From positions 1 to 64,000 of the forward strand of contig CAYTPW010000011.1 of assembly GCA_964439935.1 (NCBI GenBank): a stretch of 64,000 nt of DNA. Direction: 5' to 3'. The notes beneath the pieces are model-generated. The model saw nothing but the letters and a program-made list of their open reading frames with translations. It searched no databases and had not been told where the DNA came from. The translations under genes were made by a program, and so were the position numbers. The first letter of the stretch is position 1, and every line of letters begins with the position of its first letter. This document shows, in pieces, positions 45,390 to 53,214 of this stretch. Origin of the DNA: JABMQW01 sp964439935 (lineage in GTDB: Bacteria; Fidelibacterota; Marinisomatia; Marinisomatales; TCS56).

Positions 45390-46764
45390 TCCCCAACTGA
45401 TTGCGCAAGCTACTGCGGCAGTCAAAGAAGCCCGGCAAAATGTTCGCAAGGACCCTTTGCGACCAGGCTACCATTTTATGGCGCCAGCTTATTGGATGAA
45501 TGATCCAATTGGACCGATTTATTATAAGAACTCTTACCATTTGTTCTATCAGCATAATCCATTTGGATCTGAGTGGGGGAATATGTCCTGGGGACATGCC
45601 TTGAGTGAAGATTTAGTGCACTGGGAGCACCTGCCAATTGCCTTGACACCAACTCCGGATGGTGTTGACAAAGATGGTGTTTTCTCCGGATCGACCGTAA
45701 TTAATAATGGAGTTCCGACAATTATTTATACCGGTGTGTGGCCCGAGGTTCAATGTATCGCACACAGTTTTGATAATATGCTTTCCTGGCAAAAATTTGA
45801 AGACAATCCTGTTATCAGTAAACCTCCACTTAATAATCTAACAGCTTTTCGTGATCCGTTTGTATGGGAGGAGGGAAATGAGTGGTTCATGCTGGTAGGG
45901 GCAGGTATCAAGAATACTGGTGGTACAGCGTTATTGTACCGATCAAAAGATTTACACGATTGGGAATATTTACATCCTTTATGCGATGGCCCAGGTAAAA
46001 TATGGGAATGCCCTATTTTTTTTCCACTAGGTCAAAAACATATATTGATCGTATCGACGGAAGATGCCGTTCAATATGCGTTAGGAAATTATATTGATCA
46101 TATGTTCTATCCTGAAAGGTGGAATAAAATGGATTTTGGTGGTGTAAAAGGATTCTATGCACCAAATACCCTGCTTGATCCAAATGGCCGACGGATTATG
46201 TGGGGTTGGATCCAGGGTGGTGGCAGTCCTGGATATCCATGGCAGGGAATGTTAACCATACCACGGGAACTGTCTCTTGGATCCGACGGTATCCTCGAAT
46301 TTCGACCGGTAAAAGAACTGCAAGCACTGCGAAATTTATTTTATTCTAAATCTGATGTTTTGATAAAGCCAGATAACCTTTTTAAAGTACCAGACATCAG
46401 GTCAAATTGCTTGGAAATTATTATGACTGTTGAACCTGGCTCGTTGGATTCGTATTCCATCGAATTAGAAGGAGTAAGTAATTATGGAGGAAATTTCAGT
46501 ATCTATTATGACGCGAAGCGAAATCAAATCCGAATTGGTGAATTGATTTGTGACCTAGGGTCTAATTCTGATTTACCTCCATGTGAATGGCATATATTTT
46601 TTGATCGATCCATTTATGAAATATTCATTGATTATCGGTTAACACTTACAGGTAGATTTTTACATGATGTAGGCAATATCAAGAATCTTTGTATTAGCAG
46701 TCTGGGAAAAGGACTAAATATTAAAACTTGTCAAATTTATGTAATAAATCCTGTTAATGATTAG
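45376..46764 (+). CDS. GH32 beta-fructosidase-like enzyme
   Basis: A 462-aa protein with the GH32 propeller and beta-sandwich. Catalytic triad motifs are Trp-Met-Asn-Asp43-Pro (nucleophile), Phe-Arg-Asp160-Pro (transition-state stabiliser) and Trp-Glu211-Cys-Pro (acid/base). The first motif reads Asp-Pro-Ile-Gly where most members have Asp-Pro-Asn-Gly. There is no signal peptide, so it is intracellular and probably splits sucrose or fructo-oligosaccharides taken in by the ABC system. Its start overlaps the GH63-like gene, and it is the last gene before the second tRNA-Leu repeat. Confidence 0.88.
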   Translation: MNGIDPQLIAQATAAVKEARQNVRKDPLRPGYHFMAPAYWMNDPIGPIYYKNSYHLFYQHNPFGSEWGNMSWGHALSEDLVHWEHLPIALTPTPDGVDKDGVFSGSTVINNGVPTIIYTGVWPEVQCIAHSFDNMLSWQKFEDNPVISKPPLNNLTAFRDPFVWEEGNEWFMLVGAGIKNTGGTALLYRSKDLHDWEYLHPLCDGPGKIWECPIFFPLGQKHILIVSTEDAVQYALGNYIDHMFYPERWNKMDFGGVKGFYAPNTLLDPNGRRIMWGWIQGGGSPGYPWQGMLTIPRELSLGSDGILEFRPVKELQALRNLFYSKSDVLIKPDNLFKVPDIRSNCLEIIMTVEPGSLDSYSIELEGVSNYGGNFSIYYDAKRNQIRIGELICDLGSNSDLPPCEWHIFFDRSIYEIFIDYRLTLTGRFLHDVGNIKNLCISSLGKGLNIKTCQIYVINPVND

Positions 46765-47054
46765 AACTCAAATAATAAATAATCTGATAACACATATATT
46801 GGTAATCCATTTATACTGGCGTATAGAGTATGGAGTGGGGTCACCCCTCGGGTACTCACCTTGTTTCGCGGTCCGATAACTGGACATATTACTGAAGATA
46901 GCCAAACTGTCAATATTCTTAAAATCCCTCGCCCTCAAAAGCGTGCCGGTTCGAGTCCGGCCCCGGGTACTGCGATATGTGCTATATAATTAATTGGGTT
47001 ATTAGGCTAAGTTGACCAATGTAGCGTATTTAAAATCTTGTTGCTAAAATTTTC
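46765..47054. other. Intergenic region with island boundary
   Basis: No gene is visible. It contains a short GGGGTCACCCC palindrome-like element (about 46837-46847), a CTCGGGTACT stretch resembling the tRNA acceptor end (about 46848-46857), and the second tRNA-Leu-derived repeat (46918-46971). After the repeat there is no terminator-like hairpin, unlike copy 1. Confidence 0.45.
46918..46971 (+). repeat. tRNA-Leu 3' fragment, putative attachment site 2
   Basis: It matches 17236-17289 at 53 of 54 positions (C at 46934 where copy 1 has T at 17252). It begins exactly at the anticodon loop (CTTAAAAT) and runs through variable arm, T arm and acceptor strand to the base after the discriminator. The 5' side of the anticodon stem is replaced by unrelated sequence, so no tRNA can form. 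The left edge of identity in the anticodon loop marks the likely crossover point of a site-specific recombinase. Confidence 0.8.
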
Positions 47055-47083
47055 TTGATTCTAGTTTCATTACAGTTTATAAT
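47055..47083 (+). promoter_or_regulatory. Sigma-70-like promoter of alginate regulator
   Basis: TTGATT (47055-47060), a 17-base spacer, and a perfect TATAAT (47078-47083). The predicted start of transcription near 47090 lies right before the palindromic operator, about 40 bp upstream of the GntR-family gene. Confidence 0.6.
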
Positions 47084-47092
47084 CTATGGGTC

Positions 47093-47114
47093 TTAGGTCA
47101 TAGGTAATACCTAA
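47093..47114. promoter_or_regulatory. Palindromic operator, FadR/GntR type
   Basis: TAGGTAATACCTA (47101-47113) is a 13-bp palindrome with core GTA-A-TAC, fitting the FadR-subfamily pattern GT-M-N-K-AC. An extra TTAGGT half lies at 47093-47098. Its place between the promoter and the GntR start suggests autorepression. A related GGTAATTACC sits at 48635-48644 before the alginate lyase gene and could be a second, weaker site. Confidence 0.55.
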
Positions 47115-47129
47115 TACAGGGATAAAAAA

Positions 47130-47852
47130 ATGAATCAAAATTTCAAAGCATTGCGCAGTAAGGTCACATTAAGCAAAGAAATTGAACAGCATATTGAGAA
47201 CCTTATACGCACAAAAAAGCTATTGCCAGGTGAAAAGCTACCGAAGGAAATAGAACTATGCGAAATGCTATCAGTAAGTCGAACTTCCCTGCGAGAAGCA
47301 TTATCTAAACTGAGTGCCCGGGGTCTGATTCGTATAAAGAAAGCATCCGGTATATATGTTAATGATTTCAACTCAAAGAGCGCTATTGATTCGCTCAGCT
47401 TGTATCTTGATTTAAACTTCAGCAAAGAGTATATCTTGCACGTCATTCATGTCAGACAGATCCTGGAACCCCAGATTGCTAAACTGGCAGCCGAGAACAG
47501 GTCTGCTGGAGATCTGGAAACTCTGGCTGGAATTATCGAAGAGTTAATTCATTGCGCACCGGAGGATTTTGATCAGCAGGGCGAACTGGATCGGAGATTT
47601 CACTCAAGGATCACCATGGCATCACTAAATCCGGTTCTGCCGGTGATAATGGAACCCATCTTTCATCAAATGCCCAAAATGAGATCTATTGTTTACAAAA
47701 CAGTCGACATGGCTCTCAGTTCAGCTTTGACTTACCACCAAAAAATCTATCAAGCCATAAGTGAACAAAACGGCAATCTGGCATTTGAAACTATGGCGAA
47801 ACATCTTGAATTCGCCGAAGAACACTCACAAGAAATTGACGAAATAATTTAA
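47130..47852 (+). CDS. FadR-type GntR regulator of alginate locus
   Basis: A 240-aa protein. The winged HTH is at about 12-78 (Pro-Gly-Glu-Lys-Leu-Pro-Lys-Glu-Ile-Glu-Leu, then Val-Ser-Arg-Thr-Ser-Leu-Arg-Glu-Ala). The all-helical FCD effector domain covers about 95-230 and contains Asp-Arg-Arg-Phe-His-Ser-Arg-Ile. FCD regulators often sense uronates or KDG. An AGGGA site precedes the ATG. It heads the co-directional alginate genes and lies next to its own probable operator. Confidence 0.88.
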   Translation: MNQNFKALRSKVTLSKEIEQHIENLIRTKKLLPGEKLPKEIELCEMLSVSRTSLREALSKLSARGLIRIKKASGIYVNDFNSKSAIDSLSLYLDLNFSKEYILHVIHVRQILEPQIAKLAAENRSAGDLETLAGIIEELIHCAPEDFDQQGELDRRFHSRITMASLNPVLPVIMEPIFHQMPKMRSIVYKTVDMALSSALTYHQKIYQAISEQNGNLAFETMAKHLEFAEEHSQEIDEII

Positions 47853-47867
47853 AGTTAGCAGGGAATA

Positions 47868-48632
47868 ATGAAAATAGATCTTACAGGTAAAACAGCTCTC
47901 ATTACTGGCAGCTCACAGGGAATTGGACTGGCCACAGCAAAGTATTTTGCACAAGCCGGAGCAGCTGTAATAATTAACGATTACAAAGACGCAGAAGCGC
48001 TTGAAAAAGCTGCCGATTCAATTCGTGAAACGGGTGGTACAGTTAAAGCGGTAATAGCGGATGTTACAAACAAGAATGAAGTTTCCCATCTGGTTAAATC
48101 AGCTTATGAAATCAATTCACGACTTGATATTCTGATAAATAATGCCGGTGGATTAATAAAACGTGTACCGATCAGTGAATTTGATGAAGAACATTTCCAG
48201 ACAGTTATTGATGTAAATCTGAAATCAGCGTTTCTGGTTTCAAGTACCGCGCTGCCGTATTTGAAAGAACAGAGTTCCAGTAAGATTATCAATCTGTCCT
48301 CACAGGCGGCCCATGACGGCGGTGGACCGGGAGCTGGGGCGTATTCTGCTTCCAAAAGTGGTATCTGGACTTTCACAAAATCCTTGGCGAAGGAGGTAGG
48401 TGGTAGTGGAGTAAATGTGAATGCCATATCACCTGGTTTCATTGCCAGCACGGCCTTCCACAATACATTTACTTCGCCAGAAGTTCATGAAAAAGTCACT
48501 GGAATGGTGCCGTTGGGACGATTGGGACAAGCTGAAGATATTGCCAAAGTGGCTCTCTTCCTGGCCTCAGATCTGTCCAATTATATAACGGGTCAGATTG
48601 TGGAAGTAAACGGTGGCCTTTACATGCCCTGA
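47868..48632 (+). CDS. SDR oxidoreductase, probable DEH reductase
   Basis: A 254-aa classical short-chain dehydrogenase: Thr13-Gly-Ser-Ser-Gln-Gly-Ile-Gly20 cofactor motif, Asn-Asn-Ala-Gly near 90, catalytic Tyr159-x3-Lys163 and Ser in Asn-Leu-Ser-Ser. In alginate operons this enzyme reduces 4-deoxy-L-erythro-5-hexoseulose uronate (DEH) to 2-keto-3-deoxygluconate with NAD(P)H. That assignment rests on the neighbours (PL17, KdgF, KDG kinase, Eda). The alternative, KduD-like KDG dehydrogenase, has the same fold. An AGGGA site and a 15-bp gap link it to the regulator gene. Confidence 0.85.
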   Translation: MKIDLTGKTALITGSSQGIGLATAKYFAQAGAAVIINDYKDAEALEKAADSIRETGGTVKAVIADVTNKNEVSHLVKSAYEINSRLDILINNAGGLIKRVPISEFDEEHFQTVIDVNLKSAFLVSSTALPYLKEQSSSKIINLSSQAAHDGGGPGAGAYSASKSGIWTFTKSLAKEVGGSGVNVNAISPGFIASTAFHNTFTSPEVHEKVTGMVPLGRLGQAEDIAKVALFLASDLSNYITGQIVEVNGGLYMP

Positions 48633-48673
48633 CGGGTAATTACCATGGCTCAAAATAATTTGGAAAATAATTA

Positions 48674-50869
48674 ATGCAAATTAAACATATAGCAACAGTA
48701 GCATTATTCAGCACTATCCTTTTCGCTGCCGGCAAAGGGAGCCATCCGGGATTATTAATTACCAATAGTGAAGCTCGTGAGATTGCCGGCGAACTCGATA
48801 AAAATAGTTTGTTGAAATCCACCTACCAGGCGATTCTTGATGAGATAAATGTAGCATTGCTGAATCCAATCGAAGTACCGGATCCCGGTGAAGCTGGTGG
48901 CTATGAACACGAGAAGCATAAGCAGAATTATCGTCAGATGAAAAAGGCCGGTATATTGTATCAGATTACAGGAGAAGAGAAATACGCCGGTTTTGTCCAC
49001 GATATGTTGAAGAAATACGCTGTGATGTACCCCAAGCTGGGACCCCATCCCAATGCCCATAACCAAAAACCGGGAAAACTGTTTCATCAGATGCTGAACG
49101 AAGCTGTCTGGCTGGTAAATGTGGCTCAGGCTTACGATTGTATTTATGATTTGCTTCCAAATCGGGATCGTAAAAAAATTGAGAACAGTATATTCATACC
49201 TATGGTAGAATGGTTCACGGGTAATAATTCTCATGAATTTGATCGAATTCATAACCACGGTACCTGGGCGGCGGCTTCGGTAGGAATGATTGGATACGTT
49301 ACTGGCAATCAGGATTGGGTCGATATGGCGCTGTATGGATCTAAAAAGGATGGTAATGGGGGATTCATGAAACAAATGGATCTGCTTTTTTCCCCTGATG
49401 GTTACTATATGGAAGGTCCTTATTATGTGCGCTATGCCCTCAGACCTTTTCTGCTATTTGCTGAGGCAGTTCAACGCAATCAACCTGAACTGAATATTTA
49501 TCAGTATCGTGATCAGATTGTCAAGAAAGCCTATTATTCCGCAATTCACACCAGTTTTCCGAATGGAGTTTTTCCACCAATCAATGACGCCTCCAGAACA
49601 ATGAATATGCAGGCACCGGGATTGGTCATGGGTGCCAGCTATATATATAATCGTTATGATAAGGATCCAGAACTGCTGAGCCTGGCCAAGTATCAGAATC
49701 AGGTAATTCTTGATGGTAATGGACTCACTTTGGCACGTGATTTTGAAAAAGCGACAGATATACCGGATTTTACCTGGGGGAGTGTGGAATTTTTAGATGG
49801 TTACGATGGAGAAAAGGGTGGCCTTGGAATTTTACGCAGTGGCAGCGGTCAGGAGCAAACAATGCTGTTAATGAAATATGGCGTACATGGTATGGGGCAT
49901 GGTCATTTTGATAAGCTACATTATATCTATTATGATCAAGGCAGGGAAGTTGTGCCAGATTACGGATTTGTACGCTGGATCAATATTGAACCCAAATTCG
50001 GCGGCCGGTACCTGCCAGAAAATAAATCCTATGGCATGCAGACGGTGGCTCATAACACGGTAGTAGTGGATCAGACAACCCAAAATAATTTTAAGCGTAA
50101 AGAAGCGGATCAAGTATCGGGAAAACGTCATTTTTTTGATGCCAGTGATCCTCAGATTCAAGTAATGAGTGCTAGGGCTGATGATTATTATCCCGGTGTT
50201 GCCATGCAGAGAACGATGTTCTTAATAACACACCCGGACCAAAGCTATCCGCTTGTTATTGATTTATTCCGGTTGGACAGTGATACAGAACATGAATATG
50301 ATTATCCGATACACTACAATGGGCAGTTAATATCCACAAATGTAAATTATACCGCAAACACCAGCACTCAGCGAACAATGGGTTCTAATTATGGTTATCA
50401 GCATTTATGGCTGGAAGCTGAAGGCCAGACCAGTGCTGGTTTGCAATTCACTTGGCTGGACGGCAGCCGTTATTATTCGATATTAACAGCTGGTGACACG
50501 GAAAGTGATGTATTGTTTGGCCGCGTTGGAGCAAATGATCCCAATTTCAATTTGAGGACGGAACCCCTCGTATTATTAAGGCAAAAAGCCCAAGAACACT
50601 TGTTCGTAGCAGTGATACATCCCCATGGCTATTTTAGTGAAGCCGGGGAACTGTCGGTCCAGGCCAGAACACATTTTAACGCCGTCAATATTATCGGCCA
50701 AAACGATGAAGGCTCTGTGGTTGAAATTCTAGGAGAAGACAATCTGACCTGGCAGATCATGGTTAATAATTCGGAATCATCCGATGACGCCGTGCACAAA
50801 ATAACAGTTGATGGTAAAACCTATGAATGGACGGGAAATTATTTTGTGGATTTTAATGTAATCGACTAA
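48674..50869 (+). CDS. PL17-type alginate lyase (oligoalginate lyase)
   Basis: A 731-aa protein. After a signal peptide (about 1-20) comes an (alpha/alpha) toroid (about 25-370) and then a heparinase II/III-like beta sandwich (about 380-720), the PL17 layout and length. Active-site candidates are Asn194-His195 in His-Asn-His-Gly-Thr-Trp and Tyr251 in Glu-Gly-Pro-Tyr-Tyr. The Asn-to-Tyr distance of 57 equals that in the studied Saccharophagus enzyme Alg17c. PL17 enzymes remove unsaturated uronate from oligoalginate ends. The exported location indicates trimming in the periplasm before MFS uptake. PL15 or other heparinase-like lyases are less likely. Confidence 0.85.
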   Translation: MQIKHIATVALFSTILFAAGKGSHPGLLITNSEAREIAGELDKNSLLKSTYQAILDEINVALLNPIEVPDPGEAGGYEHEKHKQNYRQMKKAGILYQITGEEKYAGFVHDMLKKYAVMYPKLGPHPNAHNQKPGKLFHQMLNEAVWLVNVAQAYDCIYDLLPNRDRKKIENSIFIPMVEWFTGNNSHEFDRIHNHGTWAAASVGMIGYVTGNQDWVDMALYGSKKDGNGGFMKQMDLLFSPDGYYMEGPYYVRYALRPFLLFAEAVQRNQPELNIYQYRDQIVKKAYYSAIHTSFPNGVFPPINDASRTMNMQAPGLVMGASYIYNRYDKDPELLSLAKYQNQVILDGNGLTLARDFEKATDIPDFTWGSVEFLDGYDGEKGGLGILRSGSGQEQTMLLMKYGVHGMGHGHFDKLHYIYYDQGREVVPDYGFVRWINIEPKFGGRYLPENKSYGMQTVAHNTVVVDQTTQNNFKRKEADQVSGKRHFFDASDPQIQVMSARADDYYPGVAMQRTMFLITHPDQSYPLVIDLFRLDSDTEHEYDYPIHYNGQLISTNVNYTANTSTQRTMGSNYGYQHLWLEAEGQTSAGLQFTWLDGSRYYSILTAGDTESDVLFGRVGANDPNFNLRTEPLVLLRQKAQEHLFVAVIHPHGYFSEAGELSVQARTHFNAVNIIGQNDEGSVVEILGEDNLTWQIMVNNSESSDDAVHKITVDGKTYEWTGNYFVDFNVID

Positions 50870-50898
50870 CGCATGAATAATATTTGGGAGAGCATACT

Positions 50899-52191
50899 GT
50901 GAAAAAAGTAAAAGGTTTAAGGTGGTGGATTATTGCCCTCATCTCTTTAGCGACCGTAATTAATTATATTGATCGCTCGGCCCTGGGTGTTATGTGGTGG
51001 GCCGAGGGAGATTGTATTGCCAAAGATCTGGGCTATACAACAGCAGATATTGCAAAACAGAAATACGCGATTATACTGAACGTTTTTATGGTGTTCTACG
51101 CTATCGGACAATCTGTCACCGGACGAGTCTTTGATAAGGTTGGCACGCGCATAGGTTTTGTGTTGTCGATCATTGTCTGGTCATTTTCCACCATATTTCA
51201 TGCTGTAGCAAGGGGTGTCCTGTCCTTTTCCATTTTCCGTGGTACACTGGCAGTTGGTGAAGCAGGTAACTGGCCGGGTGCGGTAAAATCCAATGCAGAA
51301 TGGTTCCCCCAAAAAGAACGTGCCGTCGCTCAGGGGCTTTTTAATGCTGGAGCATCAATTGGATCAGTCATTTCTCCACCGCTCATCGCTATGTTGTTTT
51401 TAGCTGTTGGCTGGAAGGCTACTTTCGTGGTCATCGGATTCCTGGGATTAATATGGGTCATTCCCTGGCTTGTAATCAACAAAACAAGTCCGGAAAACCA
51501 TCCCTGGATAACCGATACAGAAAAACAATATATCCTGGAGGGACGTCTTTCAGAAAAGAGTAACGCTGAAACTGAAAAGGCCATGTCAATTGGTGAAATC
51601 GTTTCCCACAAAGCATCCTGGTCAGTCCTGGTTGCACGTTTTTTCCATGAGCCGATTTGGTGGCTGTTTGTGGGTTGGATGCCCATTTATCTGGCTGCTA
51701 CTTATGGATTCAATGTTAAAGCTATCGGTTCTTTTGCCTGGGTCCCTTATGTGGGTGCTGCCTTTGGTTCAGTAGCTGGAGGTTGGTATAGCGGCAAACT
51801 GATCGCTGCAGGTAAAGCAGTGGGTGTTGCACGCAAGACTGCCATTACTATTGGTTCAACGTTAATGTTTCTAGGTCTTGTTTCAACGATTCTGATTGCT
51901 GATACACCCGAAAAATTCGTTGTAATCGTTGCTATTGTACTGTTTGGTTTTCAATTCTCAATCGGAAATGTTCAAACCATCCCATCCGATATTTTGAAAG
52001 GTTCGTCGGTTGCCTCCCTGGCCGGTCTCGGTGGGACTGTCGGTGTATTTTCCGTAATTGTAATGAATTTTCTCATTCCCATATTCACATCTCAATCATT
52101 TACACCTGCCTTTGTGATAATCGCCCTTTTTGTACCCTTGGGTGTTTTGGCGGTCTTTATGCTGGGTGGAAAACTGGAAACCGTTAAGTAA
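50899..52191 (+). CDS. MFS hexuronate transporter (ExuT/ACS family)
   Basis: 430 aa from the GTG at 50899, which has GGGAGAG at a good distance. A TTG 15 bases upstream lies before that site and is unlikely. Twelve membrane spans are predicted. The first contains Asn-Tyr-Ile-Asp-Arg (family hallmark) and the loop after span 4 has Gly-Glu-Ala-Gly-Asn-Trp-Pro-Gly. The anion:cation symporter family imports glucuronate/galacturonate-like acids. Here unsaturated or linear alginate monomer is the likely substrate. Confidence 0.88.
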   Translation: MKKVKGLRWWIIALISLATVINYIDRSALGVMWWAEGDCIAKDLGYTTADIAKQKYAIILNVFMVFYAIGQSVTGRVFDKVGTRIGFVLSIIVWSFSTIFHAVARGVLSFSIFRGTLAVGEAGNWPGAVKSNAEWFPQKERAVAQGLFNAGASIGSVISPPLIAMLFLAVGWKATFVVIGFLGLIWVIPWLVINKTSPENHPWITDTEKQYILEGRLSEKSNAETEKAMSIGEIVSHKASWSVLVARFFHEPIWWLFVGWMPIYLAATYGFNVKAIGSFAWVPYVGAAFGSVAGGWYSGKLIAAGKAVGVARKTAITIGSTLMFLGLVSTILIADTPEKFVVIVAIVLFGFQFSIGNVQTIPSDILKGSSVASLAGLGGTVGVFSVIVMNFLIPIFTSQSFTPAFVIIALFVPLGVLAVFMLGGKLETVK

Positions 52192-52205
52192 GGGTATTAT
52201 TTATT

Positions 52206-52568
52206 ATGAAAACTACATTTGTAAAAGAAAGCACCGTCGAACTGGAAGAAATTATCCCTGGAATGAAACGAAAGATTCTGGGGTATGACACAGACTTAAT
52301 GCTGGTCCGGGTATGGTTCGACAAGGATGTGGTTGCACCACGCCATAATCATCCCCATCAACAGGTATCTTACGTTGAAAAAGGTCGATTTAATGTTGAG
52401 ATTGAGGGGATATGGCAAGAGTTGGAAGCGGGAGACTGCTTCATTATTCCATCCAATGACATGCATCATGCCATCTGTCTTGAGGAAGGTATCTTAATCG
52501 ATACATTTTCGCCTTGCCGCGAGGATTTTCTTGAAACGCCAGGTGCAGGTTATGCCGACGAGGACTAA
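52206..52568 (+). CDS. kdgF: KdgF-like cupin
   Basis: A 120-aa single cupin. Metal ligands are visible as His47-Asn-His49-Pro-His-Gln-Gln53 and His87/His88 in the second motif. KdgF converts the unsaturated monouronate released by alginate or pectin lyases to the linear ketone DEH. The size and the Pro-x-His-x-His-Pro-His-x-Gln motif fit. Its 3' end overlaps the aldolase start by 17 bp, so the two are co-translated. Confidence 0.85.
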   Translation: MKTTFVKESTVELEEIIPGMKRKILGYDTDLMLVRVWFDKDVVAPRHNHPHQQVSYVEKGRFNVEIEGIWQELEAGDCFIIPSNDMHHAICLEEGILIDTFSPCREDFLETPGAGYADED

Positions 52569-53214
52569 ACAGGATATATACAATGAGATAGTTGCCGCCG
52601 GAGTGCTGGCAGTGATTCGGCTGGATGAAGGCAGCAAAGCGATTGCAATTGCCGATGCTCTGCTGAAAGGCGGGCTGAATGGAATGGAGATTACCTTCAC
52701 CACACCGGGTGCCCTGGAAATAATGGAAGAACTGTCCAGCAAACGGGGTGAGGAATTCCTGGTCGGTGCTGGAACCGTAACCACGGTTGACCTGGCTGAA
52801 AATGCTATTGTTGCCGGAGCCGAATTTATTGTCAGTCCAATTACCAATCTGGAAGTGATTGAAGTTGCTCACGCTAGGGATAAGGTAGCCATTATCGGTG
52901 CCTTCAGTCCCACTGAGATTCTCACCGCCTGGGATGCGGGAGCCGATCTGGTTAAGGTTTTTCCTGCCACGGCGCTGGGACCCACCTTTTTTAAGGATGT
53001 AAAGGGACCGCTGCCGCAGGTAAAACTGACACCTACCGGCGGGGTGTCGCTTGAAAATACTGCCGATTTCATTTGCGCCGGTGCCGAATGCGTCGGGGTT
53101 GGTTCAGCCCTGATGAATAAGAAAATGATCGCTGATAATGACTGGGATGGACTCGCTGAATTAGCAGCATCCTATCGAAAAATCGTTATGGAAGCCCGCG
53201 AAGGGATGAGATAA
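52552..53214 (+). CDS. eda: KDPG aldolase
   Basis: 220 aa from the ATG at 52552 (an in-frame TTG at 52531 is possible). It has the class I aldolase barrel with Glu46 in Gly-Met-Glu-Ile-Thr-Phe, Schiff-base Lys135 in Asp-Leu-Val-Lys-Val-Phe-Pro-Ala, and Thr-Pro-Thr-Gly-Gly-Val phosphate site. It splits 2-keto-3-deoxy-6-phosphogluconate into pyruvate and glyceraldehyde-3-phosphate, the last step of the pathway in this cluster. It overlaps kdgF upstream and shares one base with the kinase gene downstream (TAATG). Confidence 0.92.
   Translation: MPTRTKQDIYNEIVAAGVLAVIRLDEGSKAIAIADALLKGGLNGMEITFTTPGALEIMEELSSKRGEEFLVGAGTVTTVDLAENAIVAGAEFIVSPITNLEVIEVAHARDKVAIIGAFSPTEILTAWDAGADLVKVFPATALGPTFFKDVKGPLPQVKLTPTGGVSLENTADFICAGAECVGVGSALMNKKMIADNDWDGLAELAASYRKIVMEAREGMR

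Larger units (their letters stand above)
17236..46971. mobile_element. Candidate 29.7-kb island between tRNA-Leu repeats
   Basis: Two 54-bp direct repeats (53/54 identical) of a tRNA-Leu 3' end lie 29,682 bp apart in the same orientation. The enclosed DNA is a self-contained accessory set: APH-like kinase, ParB-like protein, LacI-controlled glycan locus with TBDT, ABC transporter and glycoside hydrolases. Direct repeats of a tRNA 3' end are the standard footprint of integrase-driven insertion. No integrase, excisionase or mobilisation gene is visible inside, so if it is an island it has lost its integrase or depends on another element. The intact tRNA-Leu would be expected upstream of the window. 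Confidence 0.45.

Noticed and set aside
46837..46860. CTCGGGTACT as a third tRNA-Leu 3' remnant
   Set aside because: Ten bases with one mismatch to the acceptor end and no T arm before it; too short to support.
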